Source of the DNA: Brachypodius melanocephalos
Taxonomy: Eukaryota > Chordata > Aves > Passeriformes > Pycnonotidae
Direction of reading: 5' to 3'
Assembly (NCBI GenBank): GCA_013398615.1
Contig: VZSR01003803.1
Coordinates: forward strand, 6,667,475-6,731,474
DNA length: 64,000 nucleotides
This document shows, in pieces, positions 22,000 to 35,600 of the stretch. A model generated the notes under the pieces. The model was given only the letters and a program-made list of their open reading frames with translations, had not been told where the DNA came from and did no database searches. Position 1 is the first letter of the stretch. Every line of letters starts with the position of its first letter. Position numbers and translations under genes: made by a program.

Positions 22000-24605
22000 T
22001 AATGGCGTGATTATAATGTTCTTTTGATCGATTTTTTCTGACACAGTCGGAAAAAAATCACTGGAAATAGTGGTGCCTTGTGAAGAAACTGCTGAGTATA
22101 TGCTGGACTTTGCAACAAAAGAAGCAATATGAAACAGAGTGATAAACTCAAAAGTCTGGAGAACCAGATGAAGAGTCTCAGTCCTTGGAAAAAACACTGG
22201 CAATTCTGCAGCCTTCCCCCTTCTCCAATAGATATCCAATCTTATTTTTGTGAGGAGCAGAGATTAAGAGCATAGGAATTAGTGTTGATATGCATAATGG
22301 AACATTCACGTGAAGGGTATTACTAGATTTGCTTAAAGTAGGGGAAACGTTATATTTTGTCTGATATGAAATGGTATGAAGATACTCCATATTTCTCTGA
22401 GTTCTAGGCACAAGGCTAAAGCAGCAGATAGGGCTGAGAATTTGTCTGTTTAAAGTTGACTAGACTAAACTCTCAGCAATGATCAAAATAAACCTAGGAA
22501 ACAGTAAAAAAAGATTTACCATTGACCAGTGAAAGGGGCTACATGGTAATTCTCAAAGCAACCATTGGAAAGTGGTAGGAAAGTGAGGTGGTGTTGGACT
22601 CTTCAATGAAAATATAAGAACGATGCAGATTTTTAACTTTGTGAAGCTCTCTGTAAACAGAAATAATTCTGGGGAAAATCCTCATACATGCATTATGGAA
22701 TTAAGTTGGTTACATTTATTGTACATTTATTGTAGAGTTGCCATACCAATATTTTAGTTGCTCTGTCAATCTTTACCATCTGTCCACATATAGATCTTTA
22801 TAACCAATTCTATGTAAAATCTGCCTGGTTTAGGGTACATGTATAGCTTTCCTGGATACCTTTGTTCATCTGTGGAGTGGGTAGCTCCTTTCCACAGGGA
22901 AATCTCAGATGTCGTCTTCTCAGATGCACTCTAAGTGGAAGGCCAAATCTTTAGGATGGTTTCTTGCAGTGCACCAGCTCCTGCAGATAGACAGGAGTAG
23001 CTGTGCATGGAAGTGACAGTGGCACATGCTAAGCATATCCCATCATCAGGACATGGTAGGAGCACACAGGCACATAGGTAATGGCTGTGAGAAGAAAACA
23101 GGAGAAGTGCAGGAACTCTATGTTTTCTGTGACACCTCTCTGTACAAGGGGAAATAAAGGTTTTGGTAAGACATGCAGTGATCTGGTGTGAAGACTCTAT
23201 AACTAGTATTTAAAAAGAAGTGAAAATTAAAAGAGATGAAAAAACCTGACAACCAGATGACTACTTAACCTGCCTTAGGAGAAATAGTCCTTTATATTTA
23301 TAACCAAATGCTATTTTCACTGAGTAATGACTTTTAAATTTGACCCAATTATTTTAAGTAGGAAGAGGGACACTGTGCATTTTAAAGGCACTTTTTTGGG
23401 GGTGGTAATTAGAAACACTCCCTTCCGCCTTAAATGAACCTGCTACAAGGTCCTAGAAACTGCATCTACATTGCCAGTGGCAATGGAGCCATTGGTTTCT
23501 CTGGTTTGCCTTCCTTGCTCAAAATGGCTGTTCCACAGACTTTTAGAACAGCATGCACATACTAAGTTGGGTTTTTTTTTTTTCCCTATGAACAAATGTT
23601 TTGCAGCATATTTTGTAGGCAAGAACAGGAAAAGTTTGAAGGAGCATGTAGCTCAGGGTGAGTGGAGCCAGGTCTCAGCCTGCTCTGCAGACATTCCTGG
23701 GAGGACATACCTGACCTTGCATCCTTCATGTGAGGGTCAACTAAATTCAACATGACCAAAGCAAGATTTGATTTTGTTCTTTGACATCTGCAGTGAATGT
23801 CTGGACTGACCCTGCGTTGTTTCATCTCTTGGAAGAAACCCTAAAAAATTGTCAGGCATAAATTTCTCCAGAAGAAACTTCATTTAAAGACCCAGAGGGG
23901 TGGAGGGCAGATGTGGTAGGACACAATGTGAGTGACAACATTGCATGATGGGATGAAGGAGACTTAGAGAAAGAAGATGCGTAAGGTTGTTCATCTGAAT
24001 CTGGAGTGGTTTTGCTGATATACAGTGCGAGGAAGAAGGATTGTAAAAACACAAGCTTATACCAAGAAGACCAGTTCCTCGCTGAATCTGTTATTTTATC
24101 TGTTTTCTTTTGCCATTAAATGACTCTCAGCTAATGCATCTATTTTAAGGAGAGAAAAAAAAAAAAAAGAAAAAAAAAGAAATCTCACCAGTTAAGATAT
24201 TTTTGAGATGGGTTTCACTCCCTCCTCATGATGGGGGGCTGCAGCTTTGCGTACCAGCTGCTGTGCTGTTCACTTCAAGCTCCCAGAGTAACCCATGGGG
24301 AGAAATACACAATCTTAGGGGGTGATTGACTGACCTCTTTCTAGTCTTGTGAGGCAAGACCTGTCTCAGAGTGATAAACTCACAGTTGCTTCTAAGAGCA
24401 GTGCCACTGTATCCAGTAGATGTTTCAGAGCTTGATTTGAGTGCTCACATAGAGGTGGCTGGTGTCACATGCGATACTATAAAACCTGTGAGATGTCCAT
24501 TTGGCCAAGCAGAGGATACAGTCTCTGTTGGATACACCTGGCCCTCCTGGAATAGCAGCCAAGATGTTCTAGTGTATCTCCAAGTTTTGAGCTTAGGGGA
24601 TACAA
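22000..24605. other. Non-coding stretch upstream of the SLC5A7-like gene
   Basis: The promoter of the minus-strand SLC5A7-like gene should lie in or near the left part, but there is no CpG island and I cannot pick a convincing TATA box. An A-rich run broken by a G occupies about 24156-24179. No exon was recognised. Confidence 0.5.
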
Positions 24606-24607
24606 GT

Positions 24608-24940
24608 TCTTTCCAGTACCTGAAGAGAATAAGAAAGCTGAGGACCAACTTTTTACAAGGGCATGTAGTGACAGGACAAGGAGTAATGACTTTAAACAGA
24701 AAGAGGGCAGGTTTAGATTAGATATCACGAAAAATTCTTTACTGTGAGAGTGGTGAGGCACTGGCATAAGTTGCCCAGAGGAGTTGCGGATACCCCATCC
24801 TTGGAAGCACTCAAGGCTGTGTTGGACAAGGCTCTGAGCAACCTGATATGTGAAAGTGCCCCTGCCTGTGCCAGGGGGTTGGAACTGGATGATTGTGAGG
24901 GCCCTTGTAACTCAAACCATTCTGTGACTCTACAATACTC
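24608..24940 (+). repeat. CR1 LINE 3' end
   Basis: Contains 'ccagtacctgaagagaataa', 'ttacaagggcatgtagtga', 'caggtttagattagatat', 'gtggtgaggcactggcataa', 'ccatccttggaagcactcaa', 'gagcaacctgat' and 'ggttggaactggatgatt', ending with 'aaccattctgtgactct'. This is the standard order of the CR1 3' untranslated region. It is a 5'-truncated copy and is non-coding. Confidence 0.92.
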
Positions 24941-24944
24941 AGCT

Positions 24945-27900
24945 GATCTCTTAACTCTTACACCGTATTAGTTGACCTTGATGGAACAGAATGACGTGAG
25001 TTGTTGGTAAGAACAGAGGAATACCTGAATGCAAGTGAGGAGTGCTGTGTACCAGTGAAGTTTTCTGTGTATTGTAGAAATGATCTGCACTGTAGTGAGA
25101 ACTTAGAGCTTTTTAAGTGTAAGCACTGTAGTGAGCTACTCAGCTTTGAAGCTGACTGGCAGGAAAAAATAAAGATGGACAAAGCAGTGGTCTCTGTGCC
25201 TAAGACCACGCCTTTGCTCTGCCTTTCTGGGTTAAATGTGCTACATTATTGCTGATGAGCTTTAGGTGGCTCTCTGTGGCCCATGGGCTCAGGACAAAAG
25301 GTATGCTTCCAGGTGAGAGAGGTCCTACAGGGAAGGGCATTTCTGAAGGGTGGCTGTCACTCCTCTGGAAAGGGACAAGCCCGAAGAGCTGGTGCTCTGT
25401 AGGAGATGAAATAAAGCACTCTGAGAGTCTGGAAAAGTTTTGGGGTTTTTTAATTCCCTTTGGGATTTTTTAAAGTTTTGTTGCACAGAAGAGTGCACCG
25501 GAGCAGAGGCACAGGACTGAGACTGGGACAATAGAGCAGAGGCCATGGCACTCTGAGGTCTGGAAGGATCAACCTCTCACTGGCTTACTTTGCTCTCAAG
25601 CAAAAAAAATCGAGTGCTGGAGGGCCTGAGGCATCTGAACCATTTGCATCAAAATGAACTGACAGTTCCTCTTGAAATTAGAGGGTATGAACTAGTCTGT
25701 GGTGTCCAGCCCAGGTATTTGGATTATGTCCTTGATCCTGACAGCTAAAACACAGGACTGTTGGTATCCAAACATCTACATTTTTCAGATGATGTCTTTG
25801 CTCTAAAGTTTTATTCCTATTCCAAGTTAGTCCTAATTGCAAGTGGCTGATCTCCTGCATGAGTTTCAAATGCAGGACAGAGAGGGATAATTTGATGCAA
25901 ACCCAACATATTTAAGTCCTTCAATCAGAGCCTGTGTAGTGTGATTGCACAGTGATTAATATCAAAATTACACAGATATTTTTGTCTTTATGTCTGGGTA
26001 GTTTTTGACTATTATTATTTAAAGTTAATAGATACAGAAAAGATAGATAGATAGATAGATAGATAGATGGATGAATATAGGGGAATGTTAGATATAGGAG
26101 AATGAATTCCTTAGTTTTGCTAAGTTCTTCATGTATAAAATACAGAAAACATTTCAAGGCCAAAATTCTCTTTTTCTTTGCAAGGAGTTTTCCCTGAAAG
26201 AATTCTTTCCATTTTGGAAAAACCCCCAAACCAAAAACTTCAAATCTGTAGTAATCTCAATTCTGAAGCACGGCATCTTATCTTCAGTCAAGCCAAGTCT
26301 GTATTCAGATCAGAGTTTTTATTATATTTAGTATTATGTAGACATTTTCTTTTGAAGCCTTGCCCACCAGAAGAGCTTGGGCTCACAGGTCTCCCTGCAG
26401 TGCTTGGCATGAGGAGCTGCTCCTGTTGCAGTGCGCTGGCTGGCTCCTAGAGAAGGTTCTGGTGACGCTTCTGAGAGGACAGGCTTTGACCCATCTAAAA
26501 GGTGATTTGGAGGATCCAAAAAAGCATGAGCTGAAATAATTTCCTCCACTGTTAGTTACCTTTATGTATTTTCACTAAATGAGCTTTTAGCATCCTTGTG
26601 TTTGCAAGAGACAGTTGTTTGCTTTGGTCATTCACACCCTTGTGTTGTTAGCTCCAGATGGGACTCTTGGATCTCTGGACATCTGTGAGTGGGTTCTTTG
26701 CTGCATTTCAAATAGCACCATATGTTCCTGTCCATGGTGGACAACTGAACCTTGCTCATAAAGGCTTGGCCACTTGCCTTAGGGATCTCTTTCAGTGTGG
26801 GCTGGGGGAAGGTTGCCTCTCCCCATGGCCTGTGTATCTTGATGCCTATACTAGAAGAGACTCTGTGGTTATTCAAGTTAGATGATTTAACTCTGCTTTC
26901 TTTGTTACTCCATTTATTTTCCTATTGGAGGTAGTTTGAACTCACAAGTCCTTCAGACCACACAAATTAAATGAGAAAATAAGTTCAGATAGCAATATTT
27001 AATATTTACATATATCAGTGAGGCCAGTGGTCACACAGTTGGCAGGACAGAGGGTGTTCCCAGGAGCACACAGACATCCCCAGGGCAGGACAGCCTGGGA
27101 CAAACAGATGGCAGCAGCACAGTGCACTTATTTTTGTGTGCTGGAAGTGTGCCAGTAGATATCTATTCCTCTCCTGGTGTTAGCACAGCCAAAGTTGGCT
27201 TTATCCCAGAGGTGAGAGTCAGGGAGTCAAAATTAGGGGCTGAGGAAGGGTGGGTATTTAGGGACTGTAAAGACTTCATAGAGCCCCTGTGCTGCTGAAG
27301 GAATCTCCTTCCACCTGACTACGTGTGAATATCCTTATTTCCCTCTGCCTCTTTAACTCTTTTTCCTGGTTTGCTATCTGCTGTATGTGGTTGCACTGTC
27401 CGCACTTCACTGGTGGCAATGAATATAAGCTTTTTCAGCCACCTGGCAGGTTTGGATGCACCTAGTGATGGATTACAAACTTCAACAAGTCTTACACTTT
27501 CTTCTTTACAGAAGCTGCATTTAAGTTTTATAGGTTAAATTTCCTGCTTCTAGGGGTGAAACTATGCTCCAAGGTGTATATACTCCTCATCTAGGCAACT
27601 GACATTTTCTTCTCCATTTTATATAATGGAGAATGTGAAGCATTTTGCATGCTGCGTTAGAGGACAGCACAAGCAATTGTATGTCTGCAATAAGTGTGTT
27701 TTAAGAGCTTGCTCTCATGCTACTGTGCAGGAATATGAACAACTTTGAGAAAACATAAATCAGGAAAAATAGGCTCCAAGTGTTTTAAACATACTCAGGT
27801 TTTCATAGCTGCCTACATGCATTCAGGATGGGTAAAGATTATTTCATGGTTTGGCTGACAGAGGAAAGGCAGTTCATGTCCAAGAAATAACCTTTGAGGA

Positions 27901-29465
27901 AGTCACTGAAATGATGAGTTTTCTGCAATTTCCTAGTCATGGACGTTACCTCAGGATCAAGAGCATGCTCTTGAGTGATGATGGGGAATTATGCAGTTCC
28001 TGGTTGGTATTACTGTTACTAAAAAACTAAAGCTGATGCAATTTGCTGCCTTCAGATTATATCTTCTATTTATTACTAAGCTGAACATAATTACTATGTA
28101 TATCTTTGTTTATCTTTGGCAAGTTAATTCCTTGATCCATGTGCTCTATTCTAGAACAGCCCTACAGACCTGTGTGGAAGTTAGTGAAATTCTTAGGCAG
28201 TTTCATGAAGGCAAAATTGGTGGTGAGGTGCTTGACATTTTGTTAAACCAGACACTTCTAAATTCTTGCTGCAAACCCTACTGTCTGTTGACTGAAATGC
28301 TCCTCTAAGGCTGCCACAATTCTCAGATGCCCCTGAAGAACTGATTTAGAAATGCACTGGGCTTTGGCAAGGGGATCTGGCTCAGGCAGGCGGAAAGAGG
28401 CTGAAAACCATGTTCTTCAGTTGCCTCTGCAGTGTCTCAGACACTGCTCTGTATTCTCTGCTTATCTGCTTATCCTCATTCAAATCTCTGTGTGCCCCAT
28501 TTGAAAATTAATAGGAACGGACAGATGAGCTCAGGTGGGACAGGTGGGATTTGAGGAGGACTGGACATTATTTACATCAGCCAGAGAGCACCTGCTTCAT
28601 GCAGCTGATAAATGTATACATTAACAACAGCTCCATTTCCCACATACATGAGAGGGCAAGTGGTGATCTTTTATCTGAGGACTGTTGTGTTTTATACACG
28701 AGTACAGCAGTAAGGGCCTGATAGGTTAATGTTGTTGCCAGTACCTGAGGTTTCGCATGTATGTTTAGAGAGATGAAAATGTGGAGTCTCAGACTGAAAT
28801 GATCGAGATCTTTCCAACCCTGACTTCTTTATAAAAAAATTATTTTGCCCTGTGAAACATCTGAACTTTTTTTGTTGTTGTTGTCCCCACATAAATAAAA
28901 CAGTGCAGTGCACTATCCTTATTGGATGTGAATCAGCAGTTTGGGGCTTGTCTTGGCGTCCCTTGTAGGTCATTCACATTCCAGAAATATTTGTCTGAAA
29001 GGCAATGAATGAAAGATGATTAATTAATATTCCAGGGGATATCTGACTTGCTGCAAATATCTTGTACAATGAAAATAGGAAGCAATAGTGATAAATGTAA
29101 TTTGGAAGATGTTTTCTTCTATTCTGTAAAGTTGCAATATTACTACGTTTGACCAATTTAAAACATCTCTACTTTTTGTCTATCACTTACATTTGCTGGG
29201 GAGGGTCATTGCACTTTATCAAAAAGGCTTTTTAAATAGGAAGAGAACCATGCAATTAATATGTCAATATGTCATACTGGGCTGCTGTTTAGAAAAATTT
29301 GAGAGCCAGGTTATTCCTGTCTGTAATGTGGCAGACAGAAAGAGAGTGTACAAATGCATCTGTACTGCCCAGAGGAGCTCCACAGTCCAGGGACTGTGTA
29401 GATCTCTCAGCTCATGTACCATTACCAGAGCCTGAAAAATAAAACTGGAAAGAACGTAAAGTACA
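24945..29465. other. Intergenic stretch between the SLC5A7-like and TM4SF-like genes
   Basis: Apart from the AGAT array at 26041-26068, I see no repeat or exon. A minus-strand AATAAA at 28069-28074 is the nearest canonical poly(A) signal I noticed past the TM4SF-like stop. It would imply a 3' untranslated region of about 1.4 kb. Confidence 0.5.
26041..26068. repeat. (AGAT)7 microsatellite
   Basis: Seven perfect tandem AGAT units, followed by degenerate GGATGAAT. A typical GATA-class short tandem repeat, probably polymorphic in length. Confidence 0.95.
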
Positions 29466-29468
29466 CTT

Positions 29469-29670
29469 TTACTGCATACCAACCTTTCTTCTCCTCATGC
29501 ATGTGCCACATATGAAGCCAGTGAGTCCATTGATGACTTGAATGAAACAAAGAACAGCTTCAATCACACCAATGGCCAGGAGAATAGAGAAAAGGACGAT
29601 ATTCCAGAGGATGATGTTTTCAGGTTGCTTGCAAATACTCCATGTTGTCTGATTAAACAAATAATTGTCT
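29469..29670 (-). CDS. TM4SF-like exon 4 (last coding exon)
   Basis: Encodes residues 128 (shared codon) to 194. It starts after GTCACAG and reads DNYLFNQTTWSIC, comparable to the GQYLLDTSTWSEC of TM4SF1. It then gives the fourth membrane segment and a short C-terminus ending VGMQ and TAA. A second AG (AATCAG) lies 22 nt downstream, but using it would lose the frame. Confidence 0.9.
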
Positions 29671-32600
29671 CTGTGACAGAGGAAAATAATTGGCAAGGTA
29701 TTAGAAAGTAAAAACTTGAGAATGCTTTCTGTGTTTTCTGGCCTTTTATTGTCTGAACTTGACTGCACATAGTGAGTCTCAGATGGTGCTATAATTTGTC
29801 AAAGCTGGTGATTCTCCCCAGAATTCCCTTTGCAGAGATGCAACTGATAATTAGGGAAGAGAGCCACATCCGTATTTTGTTGCATGCACAACAATCTCCT
29901 CTTTGTTGTATGGCAAAATTATGTTAATAACTAAAGAGAAAGATTCATAATGGTTTTAAAATGTGTCTCCATGTTCTCCATTCCTGCTGTGGTATCTCAG
30001 CCCAGTCCATTCATTATCTCTAGCTCTGGTTTGAAGAGCATGGTTGTCAAGGTTGACTTCAAAGATTCAGATTTTTGCTTTGCTTTTCAGAAGTAGGTAG
30101 AGCAGGCTGAATGCTTGATAATTTAACAGATTATTGTGGCACAGTAAGCAAACATTTCCTTTTGACTCCAGTGGGAGTCACAGCTCACAGCTGTTTGTAT
30201 GTGCTTCAATGCAGTGACATGACCAAGGATGATTCCTTGGTCAAAGAGATGGCCAGCTGAAACATGCTACTCAGAGAAGTGTGAATTTAGGTGTACTCAG
30301 GGTGAACCATCAGTTCATTTTGGAAAAAATCCAAGTTCACTTTAAGAAGATAGGGGAGGGATCAGGGAAAGCAAAATTGGAGGAGCCTGTAAGCCATACT
30401 CACTTCAGAGTGTCATTCCTGAAAGGGTAGAGATATTCTCCATCGCCTGTGTCACACAGAGGACCCCCAATCAGCCCCAATGAAGAGATGACCACACAAT
30501 ATGCTCCTCCTGCGAATCCCAGCACAGACAGGATCACTGACAGCAGCATCTGAAAGGGAAAAGACCTTCAATATTGTGTGTACACAGAGACCTGAGTAGC
30601 ATAGAGAGCTCACAATGAATGAGAAAGAATTCTCTTTCTTGTCTCTTACTTTATGCTGAAACTACTATGCTGCTAAATTTGTGGGAATAAAAACTATTTG
30701 ACTTTTTCTGACTGTTGTGGCTGTCCTAGATGTTCAAGAACTTATTCAGTTTTATGCTTAAGCTATCAATTATGAATAATCTGGTGAATTTTCTTTTGAA
30801 AGCCCTGAGGCCAGTTCTGATTGATCTGTTCTGTATCATGTTCCTTGGCATTTCCAACTCTTCTACTTTCTTGGCCCTTGCACCGACAGAAAAGAGAAAA
30901 CAACTACTGAACCAGTTATGAAAGCAACAGAAGGTGCATTAACTGCTTTTGCTACTTGATGGAATGCAAAAAAGCCTTTCTTATTGCTGCTTTCCTTCAT
31001 AATGCAACACTGTGACATGTGATTACCACTTCTCATGTTGAGAAATCTAATTGTGCTGCATGTGGCAACAAACAAGCAGTGACTTCAAATTGGATGTAAT
31101 ACCCTCGTGTTTTACATCAGCCACTCCCACAGAAATGTACCTTTACTCCATTCTGGGATAGTTTTCTAGTAATGAATGGGATGTATCCGGTTGCTGTTAA
31201 TCTACAGAAACAAAAATCCCAGGAGGTGCTACTGGTGGTGCATCTGGGATAGGCTTCCCAATAATCTTGCTGAGAATCACTGTTTGTGGTTGTTCACAAC
31301 TCTGCCAAGTGGGGGAAGATACTCTGGAGCAGACTGATAGAGCTAGGGGAACACCTGGCACAGGGAGAAGGCAGCAGGCTTTAAAGTCAGGGCAGTGGCA
31401 CAGCCAAAGGAAGCACATTTAAAATACTCTCATCTGTGGCTCAGGTTTGAAGCCAAGTATCTCAAGTCTCATAATTCCCTGTTGCCAGCAAATACCAGGT
31501 GAAATCCACCAGTCCACAAGGCAGGTAGAAACCTTCTCCTTGTCCCAATTGTTCCACAGACCACTGCACTACAGAGTCAAATGGAAATATCTGCCATCCA
31601 TGTTGGAGTTTTTTGACAAAGCCTTGAAAAGGCTATTCACTGTCTGAACACTCTGAATGCAGTTTCGAGCTTGCCAGCCAACTGCTTTCTGTAGAACCTT
31701 GCATGGTGCTGGTGTGTGAATTGGCTAATTTTGTGTGTTGTTTTGCCTCTAAAGCAATCCTTGAGTTAAATGTTGCGATTTATTTAATCATAACTGATTA
31801 ACAACTCAGTCTTTTCTTGCAAAGCTGGATACTCTTTCTATAGTCTTCATCTGCTGTTAGCTGAATTGCCTCTCAGCAGAGCTCCACTGTTACCAAAATG
31901 TAGGTCATTTAGTCTATCGTCCTGAACCAAAACAGTGTCTGGGTTGTAGCTGATGCACTGTGTCTCACAATAATATCACCAACCATGCCTTGTGGTGAAG
32001 GTGAGTGACTGATACTCTCTTTGAAACTCCTACCTATTCTGAATCACTTTTCTCCACCTGTTTTCTCATTTACTTCAACTGTGCATTCTGCTTCTTGGTT
32101 GAAGGACTTTAATTATGTTAACAATTCATTTTAGTACAGCATGGCAGTACAGGGCATCCCAAAGAAGAAAAAGTTAAATGGTCTTTTGGTATCGCTATGT
32201 TTTATGATAGCAGTTAGTGCTAGCAGTACTTGTCAGAGCTATCTGTGATGACTGCTCTGTCACATGATTGTCTCATTTGGAATCTGTTGACTCTGTGACT
32301 AGCCTCATCCCAACTATTTCCCTTACTGTGTACAAGATCATATAGACAGAGATTTTACTTGGCACTGAAAGAGGAGTCTGAATTTGCTGCAGCTGTTAGA
32401 CTGACTCTCCTCAGCATTTTCTGGACATGCAGGGGCATTTCCCCATTTTATCTACTGATCTGGAGACTTTTCTGGAGGCTTGCCTCATCTGTGAAAATCC
32501 AAGAATTTTATTAACCATTTCATCACCTCAAACTTTCAACATTTTTCCTAGTTGTACCTCTCATTGAATTATTTAATTTCCTCATTTATGTCCTTAATTG

Positions 32601-35600
32601 CAACAGGAGGCCTAACCTGGAATGCTTGAGTGTGTTGAAATTTGTTTCCCATTATGTTGACCTGTTCTGTACTCCTGAAAAGGTTTTGCTGATAATTTTT
32701 GCTAATTTTCCCTCCTTTATCCTTCACACAATTGAATTGTCCCTGTGATCTGATGAAGACTCTTAGAATTCATTCTTTGAATGTTTGCATCAGTTCCTCC
32801 TGTCTCAGCTTGTGCTGCTCTTTATTACTCTGGTTCTTGTTCCATACACATTTCTTTCTTCTCTGTTTCTTTGTCTGGAAGTGGGGGTTTTTTTGTTTGT
32901 TTGGTTTGCTTTTTTTTGATGGAATTGTTATTCTGTCTGGTTATCTGGATATCTTTGCTTAGATTTGTTTGTCTGGAAAGCTGCTGTGGCTATTCTTGTT
33001 CTACTAGTAACTCTTAAGGAAGACGTAGAAATACTGGAGTATATGTTTGCTGATGCAATGAGAGAACCTGTATATTGGGTGGGCCTTTTTCCTCATCACG
33101 TCAGTGCGGTGGATGATTTCAGATGTGTACGTGTTAAGCTGCAAGACACTGAAGCTTTCTAAATCTATTACTTTACAAATTCATTACTCCATAGTGCAAG
33201 GACAAGAAGCCATTGATGTATGTTTGTAAGTAATAATTTAAAGTTGGTTAATGGAAAAACTTAATGTAGCACATAATCACTGTGAACTGGAAAACTCACT
33301 AAAGTGAATAAAAAGTGTGAGAAACAGTAATTTTTATTACTGTTGAAGATACTTTGGCAGTATGTAAAGGCTTTGATGAAGACTGAAACTATTAAACCAG
33401 GAATTGTGCAAAATAAAATAGAACAGAGTCCCTGCCCTGATGAAAATGTTACATTTTGATTGAGCAATAATTCTGATCAGTAATATTACTTTAACATTTT
33501 TTTTCTTTTTACTGTGACAATCAATTCTGCAATTCTGAGTATTCAGTGTAAGTTATCATTTTATACCTAAGATCTCCAAAGCAGAAGGGTCCCCAAACTA
33601 ACCTTTGGATTACAGAGGCTCTTGAGTAGTTCCATGAAGGCTATTTCCATGCCAGTAGATGGAAGTAGCTGGGGACCCTTTATCAGGTCCATCCACACCT
33701 ACCTCCTAAGGAGTTCTGGCACTTTGGGAGGTTGCTGATATTGTGAATATTTGAACCAATCCTACAAGTCCTCCACTCTCCAGGGCCTCACACCATACCC
33801 TGTCTTGCATATACAGCCCTTATAGTCAGGACATCTGAGCACCCCTGCTGTGGATGTCTCTACATTTTCTCCCACTCTCCACAAAGCAAATTTTGCCTGA
33901 AGTTTCTTCCCTTGAAGAAGCAGACTGTCAGCCTTCAGATCTCCCTGCAACACTCACCTCTTTTTGAATGTTTGGAAATCACTCTTCCCCAGGAACTGTG
34001 CAGGGTAAACTTGTTTTAGTGTTGTTCACAACCACTCACTCTTTGCTCATCTCCCCATCTCATCCCTACTTTGAGCCAGAGTCTGTTTAAAACATAGGGG
34101 GTAGAACTTCACCCTTTCCACTTCACAGAGGTGTATGACTCCAGAGAGGAGTGTGTTCAAAAAGACAACAATTTGATGCATATACTGTCCTCACTGAGCC
34201 TATTTTCCAGTTTGGTTTGGGTAGCTTCATCACTTGGCCATCAGCCACTTTGTGATATGGTTTAGTGGGCATGGTGGTATTCATTTGCAGGTTGGACTTG
34301 ATGAACTTGGAGGTTTTTTCCAACCTTAATGATTCTGTGATTCTCCTGATTCTACAAAATATCACAGTGCATAATCAAATTACTTTCTTAACATCTATTT
34401 TATTCCTCTGTAACAGCAAATAAAGAAGAGGAGGAACAGCTTGTAGGTAACCAATCAGTGACGGGAAGGTGCAGATAGGGTATCTGGCACTGATGTACTG
34501 CTGCTAGGAATGGCTCAGACAGTGAAGGGAGATGGGGGGAACGGAGGATCGTGGTGGGTCTGTGGATGTGGGCTGCTGGATGACACTGTGCTACCACCTG
34601 TGTTGTTGGCCTGGGGAAGTTTGACTCCTGGCTCTGTAATATTTAGGGCTGGGATAGTGGATGAAGAAGAGACACCTGAGATGTTGTGTGAACTCAGCCC
34701 AGTTCAGCTGGATTTCCCCTTGTGACTTACCAAATTCAGTGAGTGTAGGAACCACTAGAGTGGCTGTTTTTCATCACTGCTTTCTATGTCACTCAAAATC
34801 AAGAAAAGCAGCTGGCTCAGGCACTGTTTGCAGGGTGCCTAGGATCTCACCCCAGCTCTGCAACTGGCCTGCTTGGCCATTGTTAGCATCCTGTTTGTGT
34901 ATGTGACATTTGGTAAAATCAATGTAATGACATGTCCCTTATTAAGATGTGCTTGTTAACATCTTAATAAAGAATGCTATTTTGGTATTATGAATAACGA
35001 ATTAATTTAAGTAAAATGTTTTAAAAAAGCAAAGATTCTCTTATGGATCAGACGAAATACTAATTGAAGAGTACAGAAGAGACATGCTTTATTTCATGGA
35101 ATCTCTCCTTCCAAGCTGCTTCTGGGAAGGATGCAGGCTCAAAAAATTTTCTACATCCGTTTATTCTTGCCAATGATAACCACACAGAAGTCTGTGCCCA
35201 GGGCTTGAGGATGAATGGAGATGCCTTTATAACAAGCTGCTTTACAATATTCTTATTATCAAGGAAAAAAAAAAAAAAAAATCTCTGGCCTTTCTTTAGA
35301 TGTCAGAGAGCCTAAATTGCATTTTCACATTTCACATGTATAACACTTGGGCACATGTGAGCTACTAGTCAGAATTGCAGGAAGCAGTGCTGGCTCCTCA
35401 GTGCCAGATGCAGCAGCTCACGCTTTTGGCATGGACCTGCAAATAGAGGACCTGTGTATCCCTACAGAGAAAAGCAGGGATGAACCTGTGGAAAAGCAGG
35501 TTGCTGTGGAAGGATATAGAGGAAACAGGACTCCATGGAAGCAGGAAGAACAGGCAGCTGTCTCAGTCTTTAGGATTGCCTTGAGCAGGGGAAGGTGGAG